Assembly: GCA_016287465.1 (NCBI GenBank)
Contig: JAEEWP010000004.1
Location: forward strand, 1 to 38,160
Length of the DNA stretch: 38,160 bases
Direction of reading: 5' to 3'
From: Caryophanales bacterium
GTDB lineage: Bacteria; Bacillota_I; Bacilli_A; RFN20; CAG-826
In this document: in pieces, positions 1 through 7,664 of the stretch
Position numbering within the stretch: position 1 is the first letter of the stretch
Layout of the letters: each line of letters begins with the position of its first letter
The notes under the pieces: generated by a model
Told to the model about the DNA's origin: nothing
What the model saw: the letters and a program-made list of their open reading frames with translations, nothing else
Databases searched by the model: none
Program-made: the position numbers and the translations under genes

Positions 1-1179
1 GATAGAACCCCAGATCTTCTCCCAGTCCTCAAAGAGGCCGGTGTCATCGATAGCGGTGGTGCAGGTCTTGTCTACATCATGGAAGGTATGGGCAAATACG
101 TCGTTGGCGAAGAAGTCGCCGATGCCGAGTTCAATGGCCCAACCAACTCTGTTGCCACCGATGAGAAAATCCCATTCGATGAGAATTCCGTCCTCGATTA
201 CGGATACTGCACCGAATTCATCCTTCAGCTTCTTAACTCGAAGTGCGACCCAAAATCCTTTGACCTCAAAGAGATGATTCATTTCTTAGAGGGTATTGGT
301 GACTCAATCGTCGCCCTCAAACAGAAGACAATCGTCAAAGTCCACGTTCATACCAAAGAGCCATGGAAAGCCATCCAATATGCTCAAAAGTTCGGCGAAT
401 TCGTCACTTTTAAGATGGAGAACATGTCGATACAGCATAACGAGAAGCTTCTCAAAGAAATGCCAATCGAAGAGGAGAAACCAACTGAGCACATCGTCGC
501 CAACGAAAAGCGTCAGGCCGTTCAGATCGTTGCCGTTTCGCCATCTCCAAGCATCACTGAGCTCTTCCTCAATATGGGTGCCAATCAGATCGTCAGCGGT
601 GGTCAGACCATGAACCCAAGCGCCGATGACTTCATCAGAGCCTTCGATGCCGCTAATGCGGACAACATCATCGTCTTCCCAAATAACGGCAATATCATCC
701 TTACCGCTGAGCAAGCCGGAAAGCTCTATGGAAAGAGCAAGGTCTACGTCCTTCATTCCAAGAGTGTCGTCGAAGCCTATAGCGCCCTCTCAATGGCAAG
801 TTTCGATGGCCAGGATATCGATGAGTGCATCGAAAGCATGAACGATGCCATGAGAGGAGTCATCTCCGCTGAGATTTCCCCAGCCATCCGCGACTCCTTG
901 AATAATGGCATTTCCATCAAAAAAGGCGATTACATGGGTATCCTCATGAACAACATCGTCTCTTCTTCCCCAGATATGATGGACACCATCAAGGAACTCC
1001 TTCATAAGGTTCCGGAAATCGAAGAGAAATCCGTCTTCACCATTTTCTATGGTGAGGATGCCGATGATACGGTTAAAGAAGGTCTTCAGAGCCTTGTCAA
1101 AAAAGACTTCCCAAGCCTTGAGATGATTGAGATCCAGGGCAACCAGACCATCTATCCTCTCATCTTCGCTCTCGAATAA
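1..1179 (+). CDS. FakA/YloV family fatty-acid kinase ATP-binding subunit (5' truncated by window)
   Basis: The frame is open from base 1, so the gene begins upstream; the track's start at 79 is internal. About 392 residues are visible. The first of these, reading TPDLLPVLKEAGVIDSGGAG, match the end of the DhaL (Dak2) kinase domain of FakA/YloV. The rest corresponds to the middle domain and the C-terminal DegV-like domain, ending in the family-typical IYPLIFALE. Family members are about 550 residues, so roughly 160 N-terminal residues with the nucleotide-binding part are off the window. By family knowledge FakA binds ATP and, with a FakB fatty-acid carrier, phosphorylates exogenous fatty acids to acyl phosphates for phospholipid synthesis in the cytoplasm. 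The neighbouring lipid kinase fits a lipid theme. Family call is firm; substrate is inferred. Confidence 0.9.
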   Translation, partial: DRTPDLLPVLKEAGVIDSGGAGLVYIMEGMGKYVVGEEVADAEFNGPTNSVATDEKIPFDENSVLDYGYCTEFILQLLNSKCDPKSFDLKEMIHFLEGIGDSIVALKQKTIVKVHVHTKEPWKAIQYAQKFGEFVTFKMENMSIQHNEKLLKEMPIEEEKPTEHIVANEKRQAVQIVAVSPSPSITELFLNMGANQIVSGGQTMNPSADDFIRAFDAANADNIIVFPNNGNIILTAEQAGKLYGKSKVYVLHSKSVVEAYSALSMASFDGQDIDECIESMNDAMRGVISAEISPAIRDSLNNGISIKKGDYMGILMNNIVSSSPDMMDTIKELLHKVPEIEEKSVFTIFYGEDADDTVKEGLQSLVKKDFPSLEMIEIQGNQTIYPLIFALE

Positions 1180-1197
1180 AAAGCCAAACAAATGACT

Positions 1198-1223
1198 AGG
1201 GCCCTCATGGGTCCTTTTCTTTT
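1198..1223 (+). terminator. Rho-independent terminator after fakA-like gene
   Basis: Six-base-pair stem GGGCCC/GGGTCC (one G-U pair) around a TCAT loop, followed by TTTTCTTTT. It lies 19 bases after the FakA stop codon. Confidence 0.75.
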
Positions 1224-1233
1224 GCGTTTATGC

Positions 1234-1246
1234 TATAGTTTTTCTA
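1234..1246 (+). promoter_or_regulatory. -10 box placed for a leaderless start
   Basis: TATAGT (1234-1239) is followed by only 7 bases before the ATG at 1247, and no Shine-Dalgarno sequence is present. Transcription would begin at or next to the A of ATG. No convincing -35 is visible, so the promoter itself is moderately supported. Confidence 0.45.
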
Positions 1247-2119
1247 ATGAAAGCCTTGCTTATCTATTCCCATAATACCGGCGCAACGAGAAGGGGCTTT
1301 TCAAACAAGCTCAACTATGTCAAAGAAAGGCTTTTGAGCGTTTTCGATACGCTTGATCCGGTTTGCACCCTCTCCAAAGAGGAGACAAGAAGGCTCATCA
1401 CCGAAAAAGGAAGCGACTACGATTCCCTCATCATTGTGGGAGGGGATGGCACTTTCAACAACGCTTTGACGGCTATAATGGGCTTAGAGAAAAGACCGAC
1501 GATCGGTTACCTCAATTTCGGAACCTTAGGTGATGTCGGAAAAGCCTTTGGTCTCAAAAACGATTACAAGAAAGACGTCGAGATCATCGTCGAGCAAAAC
1601 GCCATGGATTATGACGTCGGTAAGGTCTCATCTTCTAATAATATCTATTATTTTGCGTATACATGCTGCATAGGCGCGTATAGCGACATTCCTTATTCGG
1701 TCGGAAGAAATAGAAAAAGGAAGGTTGGCAAGCTCGCCTACTATGAGAAAGCGGTAGGGGAAGCCTTCAAGAAAAAGCTCATCCCATACAAGGTCTTTAG
1801 AGACGGCGAAGAGACCCTCGAAGGAGAGTCTCCGTTCCTCATGATCATGAACGGAACCCATATGGCAGGATTTAAGGTAAACGGCCAATGCGTCTATGAT
1901 GATGGCGAGTTCGAGCTTTATCTTACCGATAAGGGTGTTTTGAATGGTTTATTACACTACATGCCGTTCAAAAATGTAAAACCGCTCATAATCAGAGAGT
2001 GTCAAATTGAAGCGCCCGCATCTGAATTTTGGTGCCTTGATGGCGAAAAAGGACCTTCGGGAAGAATTTTGGTCAAAGTGTGCAGAAAAGCCATCAAAGT
2101 TTTTACAAATAGCCGGTAA
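1247..2119 (+). CDS. Diacylglycerol kinase family lipid kinase (DgkB/YegS/BmrU-like)
   Basis: A 290-residue protein with the DAGK catalytic domain. The signature GGDGTFN is at residues 65-71, preceded by the hydrophobic strand SLIIV, and the C-terminal part carries the conserved LDGE-like motif (CLDGEKG). The usual GTxNDxA element appears as GTLGDVGKAFG, with a glycine in place of the family asparagine, which may alter substrate or metal handling. Members phosphorylate diacylglycerol or related lipids with ATP at the inner face of the membrane. Length is normal for bacterial members. It stands alone between the FakA terminator and the next envelope gene, and its start has no ribosome binding site but a -10 box 7 bases upstream. 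Family assignment is strong; the lipid substrate is unknown. Confidence 0.88.
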   Translation: MKALLIYSHNTGATRRGFSNKLNYVKERLLSVFDTLDPVCTLSKEETRRLITEKGSDYDSLIIVGGDGTFNNALTAIMGLEKRPTIGYLNFGTLGDVGKAFGLKNDYKKDVEIIVEQNAMDYDVGKVSSSNNIYYFAYTCCIGAYSDIPYSVGRNRKRKVGKLAYYEKAVGEAFKKKLIPYKVFRDGEETLEGESPFLMIMNGTHMAGFKVNGQCVYDDGEFELYLTDKGVLNGLLHYMPFKNVKPLIIRECQIEAPASEFWCLDGEKGPSGRILVKVCRKAIKVFTNSR

Positions 2120-2193
2120 AACGATAAAAAAATATCAAAAATCCCCCACAAAAACCGATTATTTTGCTTTTTTTCCGCAAAATTTGGTTCTAA

Positions 2194-2210
2194 TATAATC
2201 TCAAAGGGGA
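2194..2210 (+). promoter_or_regulatory. -10 box and ribosome binding site
   Basis: TATAAT at 2194-2199 followed by AAAGGGGA (2203-2210) 6 bases before the ATG at 2217. In contrast to its neighbour this gene has a short leader with a Shine-Dalgarno site. No good -35 hexamer is seen. Confidence 0.5.
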
Positions 2211-2216
2211 AATTAT

Positions 2217-4055
2217 ATGAAAAAATCAAAAGCTCCAATTTTCGTTCTTGCGATTCTTTCGGTTGTGTTCACCGCCGTTGGCATCGCAGCCTACCTCATG
2301 ATCCCGACTTTGATTAGGGATTTCAGCATGAGCAGCAGCAACGACATGTTCACATCACTTGGTGAAGGACTCGCTGCCTTTGAGACGCTTTTCAAGTTTG
2401 ACAACAAAGAATTTGTCTCAAAATTCGTCTTTGCTGCCATCATCTTGGACGTTGTCCTCATCGCTGGTCTTGCCGTCCTTGTGATCCTCTGGATCATCAA
2501 CCTCATCCTTCTTATTGTTAAGAAAAAACCGATCCACTTGATTCCAAACCTCGCTTGGCTCCTTGCTGGAGGTCTTAGCCTTTACTTATTGATCATTGGC
2601 ACCGTCGTCGTCAAAGACGGCAGCGCCTACAAAGGTATCCTCTTTGAAGGTAGTGGCACCGTCGAAGGCGCGAAGGTCTATTTCCATGACGCCTTTGGCA
2701 CCATCGCCGAATCCCTCAAGAGCCCATACGACAAGGGTCTTAGCCTTGCTGCTATCATCTTTGTCTTAGCCTTACTTGCCGCTTACATCCTCGGCCTTGT
2801 CGGCATCACCAAATCCATCGCCGCTCTTGCCAAAGAGAAAAAGAAGAAAGTCGTTGATGAGAACGCTGACGAATACGAAGAAGAAGAGGAAGAGCCATGT
2901 GAGTGCGAAGCCGAAGAAGAGAAGAAAGATGAGAAGGTCGGACCTTACATCGTTCAGAACTTCTACAACGGCAGCCCAATGCCATATCCTCCATATCCAT
3001 ATCATGAGTGCCATTGCCATGAGCACAAAGAAGAACCAAAACCTGAGCCAGCACCTGAGCCAGAGCCAGAAGAAGAGGATAGACCTCTTACCGCTAAAGA
3101 GCTCCGTGCTATCATCCGTGAAGAACTCGACGATCGCGAGCATCCAGAGGAATTAGAGCCTCTCACCGATGAAAGAGCCCGCGAAGTCATCCAGGAAGAA
3201 CTTTCTGACTACTACACCTGCAAAGAGGAAGAAGAGCCAGAAGTCGAAGAGGAAGAATCCGACGTCATGACCGCTGACGACCTCAGAAAGATGATCAAAG
3301 AGGAAGTCGAAGGCGCCATGAAACCATCCGAAGAGCCTTCCCTTACCAAAGAAGAAGTCCGTGACATCATCCGTGAAGAACTCGGCGCTCCAAAAGAGGA
3401 GAAAGAGTCCCTCACTTCCGATGAAGTCCGTACCATCATCGCCGAAGAGCTCGCCAAATACCTCCAGAACATCGCTGTTGTGGAAGAAGTCGAGCCAGCA
3501 CCAGAGCCAGCACCTGAGCCAGAGCCAGAGCCAGCACCAGAGCCTGAGCCAGAGCCAGCACCTGAGCCAGAGCCAGAGCCGGAGCCAGCTCCAGCCGCTG
3601 CCCCAGTGATCCGTCTCTCATTCGCTGAGAAAGTCACTGCTGCCCCTCAGGAAGTCAAAGACAACTACAACGACCTCAAAGCCTACGCCTTAGGCTATGG
3701 CCTTAAGAGCCGTGTTGCCAATGGTGGCGATACCTTCCGTCTCCACACCAAGACCTACTTCCGTATCAACATGGTCGGAAAAGGCCTCAAGCTCTACTAC
3801 GCCCTCGATCCAAAGGATTATGCCGATTCCCCAATCCCAGTCCAGGACGTTGGCCACAAGAACCTCTACAAAGACATTCCTCTTTGCTTCAAGGTCAGAA
3901 GTGGTCTCTCCGTCAAGCGTGCCAAACAGCTCATCGATGATGTCTGTGGAAAAGCCGGCTTGACCGCTGGAGCTCCAGTCGACACCCGCGACTACGCCGC
4001 CGATCTCGTTAACTATGTTAATGATGGCAGCGATAGCGGAGACGACGAAGACTAA
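2217..4055 (+). CDS. Acidic repeat-containing membrane protein of unknown function
   Basis: 612 residues. Four hydrophobic segments (about 8-30, 72-100, 110-132, 176-200) form an N-terminal membrane domain. An acidic stretch with Cys/His clusters (CECE, HECHCHEH) follows, then five copies of a helical repeat of the form LTxxExRxIIREEL at about residues 290-420. A Glu-Pro tract (about 425-460) comes next, and a compact C-terminal domain of about 110 residues contains FRINMVGKGLKLYYALDP. That last domain resembles an unnamed domain I recall from other Bacillota, often joined to zinc ribbons or membrane segments; I cannot name a function. The topology suggests a membrane-anchored protein with a long charged stalk. 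It has its own promoter and terminator. No enzymatic motif is seen. Confidence 0.85.
   Translation: MKKSKAPIFVLAILSVVFTAVGIAAYLMIPTLIRDFSMSSSNDMFTSLGEGLAAFETLFKFDNKEFVSKFVFAAIILDVVLIAGLAVLVILWIINLILLIVKKKPIHLIPNLAWLLAGGLSLYLLIIGTVVVKDGSAYKGILFEGSGTVEGAKVYFHDAFGTIAESLKSPYDKGLSLAAIIFVLALLAAYILGLVGITKSIAALAKEKKKKVVDENADEYEEEEEEPCECEAEEEKKDEKVGPYIVQNFYNGSPMPYPPYPYHECHCHEHKEEPKPEPAPEPEPEEEDRPLTAKELRAIIREELDDREHPEELEPLTDERAREVIQEELSDYYTCKEEEEPEVEEEESDVMTADDLRKMIKEEVEGAMKPSEEPSLTKEEVRDIIREELGAPKEEKESLTSDEVRTIIAEELAKYLQNIAVVEEVEPAPEPAPEPEPEPAPEPEPEPAPEPEPEPEPAPAAAPVIRLSFAEKVTAAPQEVKDNYNDLKAYALGYGLKSRVANGGDTFRLHTKTYFRINMVGKGLKLYYALDPKDYADSPIPVQDVGHKNLYKDIPLCFKVRSGLSVKRAKQLIDDVCGKAGLTAGAPVDTRDYAADLVNYVNDGSDSGDDED
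3494..3597 (+). repeat. GAGCCA-type hexamer repeat coding Glu-Pro
   Basis: A run of near-identical hexamers (GAGCCA, with GCACCA/GCACCT interruptions) inside the preceding gene, encoding alternating EP/AP residues. It is a low-complexity linker prone to length change. Confidence 0.85.
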
Positions 4056-4071
4056 TACATAGTCTCCTATG

Positions 4072-4098
4072 AAGCGGGGTGTAAAAGCCCCGCTTTTT
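4072..4098 (+). terminator. Rho-independent terminator
   Basis: Perfect 8-bp stem AAGCGGGG/CCCCGCTT with an 8-base loop, followed by a T-run. It closes the acidic repeat protein gene 16 bases after its stop. Confidence 0.9.
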
Positions 4099-4125
4099 CT
4101 TATGCCTAAAGCGTGTGCGTACGTT

Positions 4126-4153
4126 TTGCTTTCTTTACGTTTTGACCTATAAT
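4126..4153 (+). promoter_or_regulatory. Promoter of zinc-ribbon membrane operon
   Basis: TTGCTT (4126-4131), 16-base spacer, consensus TATAAT (4148-4153). The ATG at 4166 lies 12 bases after the -10 box, leaving a leader of only about 5 bases with no ribosome binding site. Confidence 0.65.
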
Positions 4154-4165
4154 GAAATTAACGAT

Positions 4166-5179
4166 ATGAAATGCAATAAATGCGGGACCGAGCATCCTAG
4201 CTATGCTAAGTTTTGCGCTAAGTGCGGCGCACCTTTAGCCGTTGCTCCTATAGCTGTCCCGCCTGCTGAAAAAGCAAGCGAAGCACCAGTCAAGGAATCA
4301 TCCTCTTTTTTCACCAAGGTCAAAGAGTTCATCACGAATCCGGTCTATTCCTCGACCCGTTCGATTGTTCTTTATATCGCTACTGGCGCATCCACCCTTG
4401 TGTGGCTCATCATCGGCCTTGCCGTTGGCTGGACCGCATGGATGTTCCTTCCGATCATCATTCTCGCCATCTCTCTTGGTGGATTCTTCTACGAAGTTAG
4501 TAAGATTGGCATCTCTAGCGAAGAGCTCGAGCAGTGGAACAAGGCCAGAGAAAATAACCGCATCTTCAAGAAACCTATCCAGGATCCTAATAAATTCGGC
4601 GCCAAAATCGAATACTGGCATGCCTCTTTCAAACCGAACAAGATGATAGTCATCGTTTCGACTGCGGCGATACTCTTCATGTATCTCCCTCTCGTCATCG
4701 GCTCATCGGTTCGTTTCGCCACTAAGAACGCCGCTCCTGGCACCAGCCAAAATGGCGGTGGCTCCACGAGAAAATACGAAAGAGAATTCAAAGGCTTCTG
4801 GCCAGATGCTCCTTATATCGTCAAACTCCCATCCTGGGAAGGCAAGGTCATTTCAATCTGGGATGAGATCAAAGGGAGAAAAACATATGAGACCCCTATG
4901 CGCGATAGCGCTTATTATGGAATGGAAATCCAGATTCAGGAAGGCGATTATGAGGCCGCTCGTGGTCAGGCCTTAACGGTTGGTTACACCGACGTAACCG
5001 AGGATTATCAAGACAGGACAAAGGCAATGTATTTTGAGATGGATTGGGGCGAAAGCACAACCTGGCACCAGAACCGTTATCATGCCTCTCTCACTATCTC
5101 TAACATGGGTTATAACAACGACTACAAAGACTACACCATAATACAGCACTACATGTTTTTCGATTACGGAGGCGAATAA
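4166..5179 (+). CDS. Zinc-ribbon membrane protein of unknown function
   Basis: The start is placed at the ATG at 4166, residue 18 of the track ORF, because the protein then begins with the zinc ribbon MKCNKCGTEHPSYAKFCAKC (two CxxC pairs) and because the upstream ATG precedes the -10 box. The protein is 337 residues: zinc ribbon (1-25), linker, two membrane segments (about 55-105), a third membrane segment (about 155-178), then a soluble C-terminal domain of about 140 residues rich in Tyr and Trp. It resembles the broad class of bacterial membrane proteins with an N-terminal zinc ribbon, for which no common function is known. It is followed after 2 bases by the next gene, so it probably heads an operon of three genes. 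Confidence 0.8.
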   Translation: MKCNKCGTEHPSYAKFCAKCGAPLAVAPIAVPPAEKASEAPVKESSSFFTKVKEFITNPVYSSTRSIVLYIATGASTLVWLIIGLAVGWTAWMFLPIIILAISLGGFFYEVSKIGISSEELEQWNKARENNRIFKKPIQDPNKFGAKIEYWHASFKPNKMIVIVSTAAILFMYLPLVIGSSVRFATKNAAPGTSQNGGGSTRKYEREFKGFWPDAPYIVKLPSWEGKVISIWDEIKGRKTYETPMRDSAYYGMEIQIQEGDYEAARGQALTVGYTDVTEDYQDRTKAMYFEMDWGESTTWHQNRYHASLTISNMGYNNDYKDYTIIQHYMFFDYGGE

Positions 5180-5181
5180 GA

Positions 5182-5655
5182 ATGCTGACGAATCGCGCCA
5201 CTTTGATAGTTATTGCCATCCTCGTTGGATCGGCGATTCTTCTAGCGGTTTTCCTTATCGCCCTCGCTCTTAAGGGCAAAAAGAGCCCAAAAGCGAAAGT
5301 AGGGGCTTTGAAGTTCTTCGCCTTCCTTTTTGCCTTAACCACATCGGCCCTTTCCGTCATCGCCCCGCTAGTGTATACGAACACCATTGACATCAACCTT
5401 ACCTACGGTATTTTCACGCCGACGGAAGAATCCCCATATCATGTTCGCCTCCGTATCCATCGAAGTAGCCTCGAAGTCGAGAGCATGGGCGTTGGCGAAT
5501 ACTCAAACAAAGAAGTGACCTACAAGCTTGAGAATTCCAATCTCACTTTTGATTACAGCGGCAAAACCTATACCTTCGAAGTCCGTAGCTTTGGCAAACA
5601 TCTCTATGAGAACGGAGTCAAGGTCTTCCATTATCAGAAAGGAACCGAAGGCTAA
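5182..5655 (+). CDS. Small membrane protein, hypothetical
   Basis: 157 residues with two N-terminal hydrophobic helices (about 7-28 and 42-66, separated by a Lys-rich loop) and a soluble domain of about 85 residues that looks beta-rich (alternating hydrophobic pattern, FDYSGKTYTFEVRSF). GGAGG 10 bases upstream supports the ATG. It starts 2 bases after the zinc-ribbon gene and its stop overlaps the next start by one base (TAATG), so the three are translationally linked. I do not recognise the family. Confidence 0.75.
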   Translation: MLTNRATLIVIAILVGSAILLAVFLIALALKGKKSPKAKVGALKFFAFLFALTTSALSVIAPLVYTNTIDINLTYGIFTPTEESPYHVRLRIHRSSLEVESMGVGEYSNKEVTYKLENSNLTFDYSGKTYTFEVRSFGKHLYENGVKVFHYQKGTEG

Positions 5656-6575
5656 TGAAGTACTGTATCTATTGCGGCGCCAAGCTTTCTGATGATGACG
5701 TTTTCTGCATACAGTGCGGTCAGAAGGTTCTTTCTTTAGAAGAGCTCAAGAAAGAAGCCCTCAAAGAAGAAGGGGAGAAGGACCTCGAAAAGGAACGCCT
5801 CGAAGAGGAAGAGAAGAAACGCCTTGAAGAAGAGAAGCGTCAGGAAGAGGAAAGACGCTTAGAAGAAGAAAGGCGTCTCGAGGAACAAAGAAGGATCGAG
5901 GAGGAGAAGCTTCTTGAAGAAGAACGCAGGAAACTCGAAGAACAGAAACGCTTAGAAGAGGAACAAAGAAGACTCGAAGAGCAAAGACGTCTCGAAGAGG
6001 AGCAGAAGCGTCTTGAAGAAGAAAGACGCATAGCCGAAGAGAAACGCCTCGAAGAAGAACGCCTTGCCAAAGAAGAAGAGCTTAGGAAAGAGGAGGAACG
6101 CCTCCGTCTTGAGCAAGCTCAAAAAGAAGAGAAAGAAAAAGAAGAGGCTGCCAAGATCCGCGCCGAGATAGAGAAAGAACGCGCAGAGCTTGAACGCATC
6201 AAAAAAGAAAAAGAAGCCCTTCTTGCTGGTAAAGAAGAAGAGGCCCCGGCAGAGGAGACAAAAGCCGAAGAAATCGTCGAAAATAAGAAAAATAATGCAG
6301 TTTTGCCAGTGGTTTTGCTTTTTGTCGACATCATAATGCTAATTGCATTAATGGTCGTAAAGACTATCAACAAGGATGTCACTGTGATTGTTTGCGGAGC
6401 CTCTATGGTTGCCGATGCCGTATCGGCGATCATCGCCATCGTCTTTATGGTGAATAAGAAATATTCCAAGGCAACCAAATGGGCTTTCGGAATGCTTTTG
6501 ATGGTAGCGATCGCTCTTGCCATCGGTTCGTTCATGGCCTTCAGTTTTGACTTCCCAGGAAGCGGATCCCACTAA
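5655..6575 (+). CDS. Zinc-ribbon protein with long charged helix and C-terminal membrane segments
   Basis: 306 residues. The N-terminus is a zinc ribbon (YCIYCGAKLSDDDVFCIQCG, residues 3-22). Residues about 28-200 are almost entirely Glu, Arg, Lys and Leu in RLEEERR-type repeats, which predicts a very long single charged helix or coiled coil. Three hydrophobic segments follow (about 215-235, 240-262, 275-295). This layout would hold a cytoplasmic zinc ribbon away from the membrane on a rigid rod of roughly 20-25 nm if fully helical (inference from length). It overlaps the previous gene by one base and ends the operon. Similar low-complexity rods make homology transfer unreliable, so no function is claimed. 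Confidence 0.8.
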   Translation: MKYCIYCGAKLSDDDVFCIQCGQKVLSLEELKKEALKEEGEKDLEKERLEEEEKKRLEEEKRQEEERRLEEERRLEEQRRIEEEKLLEEERRKLEEQKRLEEEQRRLEEQRRLEEEQKRLEEERRIAEEKRLEEERLAKEEELRKEEERLRLEQAQKEEKEKEEAAKIRAEIEKERAELERIKKEKEALLAGKEEEAPAEETKAEEIVENKKNNAVLPVVLLFVDIIMLIALMVVKTINKDVTVIVCGASMVADAVSAIIAIVFMVNKKYSKATKWAFGMLLMVAIALAIGSFMAFSFDFPGSGSH

Positions 6576-6582
6576 GCGTTTT

Positions 6583-6611
6583 TTGAAGTTCGACCCTGTT
6601 TGTGGTAGAAT
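6583..6611 (+). promoter_or_regulatory. Promoter of the DUF21-CBS pair
   Basis: TTGAAG (6583-6588), 17-base spacer, TAGAAT (6606-6611). AAGGAG follows at 6625-6630. It sits in the 66-base gap before the DUF21 genes. Confidence 0.7.
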
Positions 6612-6641
6612 ACCAAAGTCGAATAAGGAGTTCGACATCAA

Positions 6642-7664
6642 TTGGACCCTCTAAGTTGGCTGTACCTAGCTCTAATAATCATATTCGTCATAATAGCCGC
6701 CTACTTTGCGCTTACTGAGACGGCTTTTTCTTGTTTGAACAAATACCGATTCCAGGTTCAGAAGGACCATGGATCGAGAACGGCTAAGGCCGTCCTTTTC
6801 ATCGCCGAGAGATTCGATACCACTCTAGTGGTGGTGCTTATCGGCACGAATGCCGCCAGTGTCGTCCTCTCGGTCGTCAGCACGATTCTTTTCACCCAGA
6901 AGGTCTTCCCAAACCTTGATTCCTCGGTCGCCGGTCTTATCTCGACCATCGTGATGACCGTCATCCTTTATCTCTTTGGCGAGACAATCCCAAAGCAGAT
7001 CGGAAAGAAAATCCCTAACAAAGTCGCTTCATTAGTCGTCTATCCTCTCATTCTTTTCTATTTCGTCATCTGGCCAATCGCCATGGTTTTCACTGGCATT
7101 TCTTGGCTAGCCAAGAAAATCTTCCCAGCCAAAGAGGAGCCAGAGGTCACTGAAGAGGATTTCACCAGCGCCATCGAGCTTAAAGAGGAAGAAGGCCTTA
7201 TTGAGGAAAGCGAAAGTGATGTCATCATCAATTCAATCGATTGGAGCGACACCGCCGTCAAAGAGGTCCTTACCTCAAGAAGGAAAATGTTCACCATCGA
7301 CTTATCCGGACTTACCAATGACGATATCGCCAAGATCGTCTGCGAGACCCAGTATTCAAGAATCCCTGTCTATGAAGGGGAGATAAATGACATCAAAGGC
7401 ATCCTCATCGTCAAGAAGTTCCTTTCGATGTACCTCAAAAAGAAGAACTTCGACATCAACAAAGCCTTAGAAAAACCATATATCGTTGACCCGAAGGTCA
7501 AGATCGATGATCTGACCGATGGTTTTAGGACCAACCATACCCAATCTGCCCTCGTCTATAAGGACAATCGTTTGGTCGGCATGGTCACCATGGAAGACAT
7601 CCTTGAGGAACTCGTCGGCCCAATCGGCGAGAAAGAAGCCACGTTAGAGGAGGCAAAGCAATGA
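6642..7664 (+). CDS. DUF21-CBS domain membrane protein (CNNM/HlyC-CorC-like), TTG start
   Basis: 340 residues: a DUF21 transmembrane domain (about 1-165, four hydrophobic stretches, with the typical LTETAFSCLNKYR) and a CBS-pair (about 195-325, with TSRRKMFTID, YSRIPVYEG and GMVTMEDILEELVGPIGE). The start is TTG, supported by AAGGAG 11 bases upstream and by the hydrophobic start that aligns with the family; no ATG serves this frame. Unlike the next gene it stops right after the CBS pair and lacks the C-terminal CorC/HlyC domain. Family members act in magnesium or other divalent-cation efflux, with CBS domains sensing nucleotides. Its stop overlaps the next start (ATGA), suggesting a heterodimer or co-regulated pair. 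Confidence 0.9.
   Translation: MDPLSWLYLALIIIFVIIAAYFALTETAFSCLNKYRFQVQKDHGSRTAKAVLFIAERFDTTLVVVLIGTNAASVVLSVVSTILFTQKVFPNLDSSVAGLISTIVMTVILYLFGETIPKQIGKKIPNKVASLVVYPLILFYFVIWPIAMVFTGISWLAKKIFPAKEEPEVTEEDFTSAIELKEEEGLIEESESDVIINSIDWSDTAVKEVLTSRRKMFTIDLSGLTNDDIAKIVCETQYSRIPVYEGEINDIKGILIVKKFLSMYLKKKNFDINKALEKPYIVDPKVKIDDLTDGFRTNHTQSALVYKDNRLVGMVTMEDILEELVGPIGEKEATLEEAKQ

Noticed and set aside
79-1179. FakA start at ATG 79
   Set aside because: The frame is open to base 1 and the residues before 79 match the conserved DhaL end, so the gene is truncated by the window rather than starting there.
3494-3597. Possible CRISPR or minisatellite array
   Set aside because: Repeat units are six bases with no spacers and lie in frame within a gene; simple Glu-Pro coding repeat.
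3212-3637. Minus-strand ORF rich in Gly-Ser repeats (and similar minus or other-frame ORFs at 3361-3621)
   Set aside because: It is the shadow of the Glu-Pro hexamer repeat of the plus-strand gene and has no ribosome binding site or promoter.
5840-6070. Minus-strand Ser/Arg-rich 76-residue ORF
   Set aside because: Shadow of the Glu/Arg-rich helix in the plus-strand zinc-ribbon gene.
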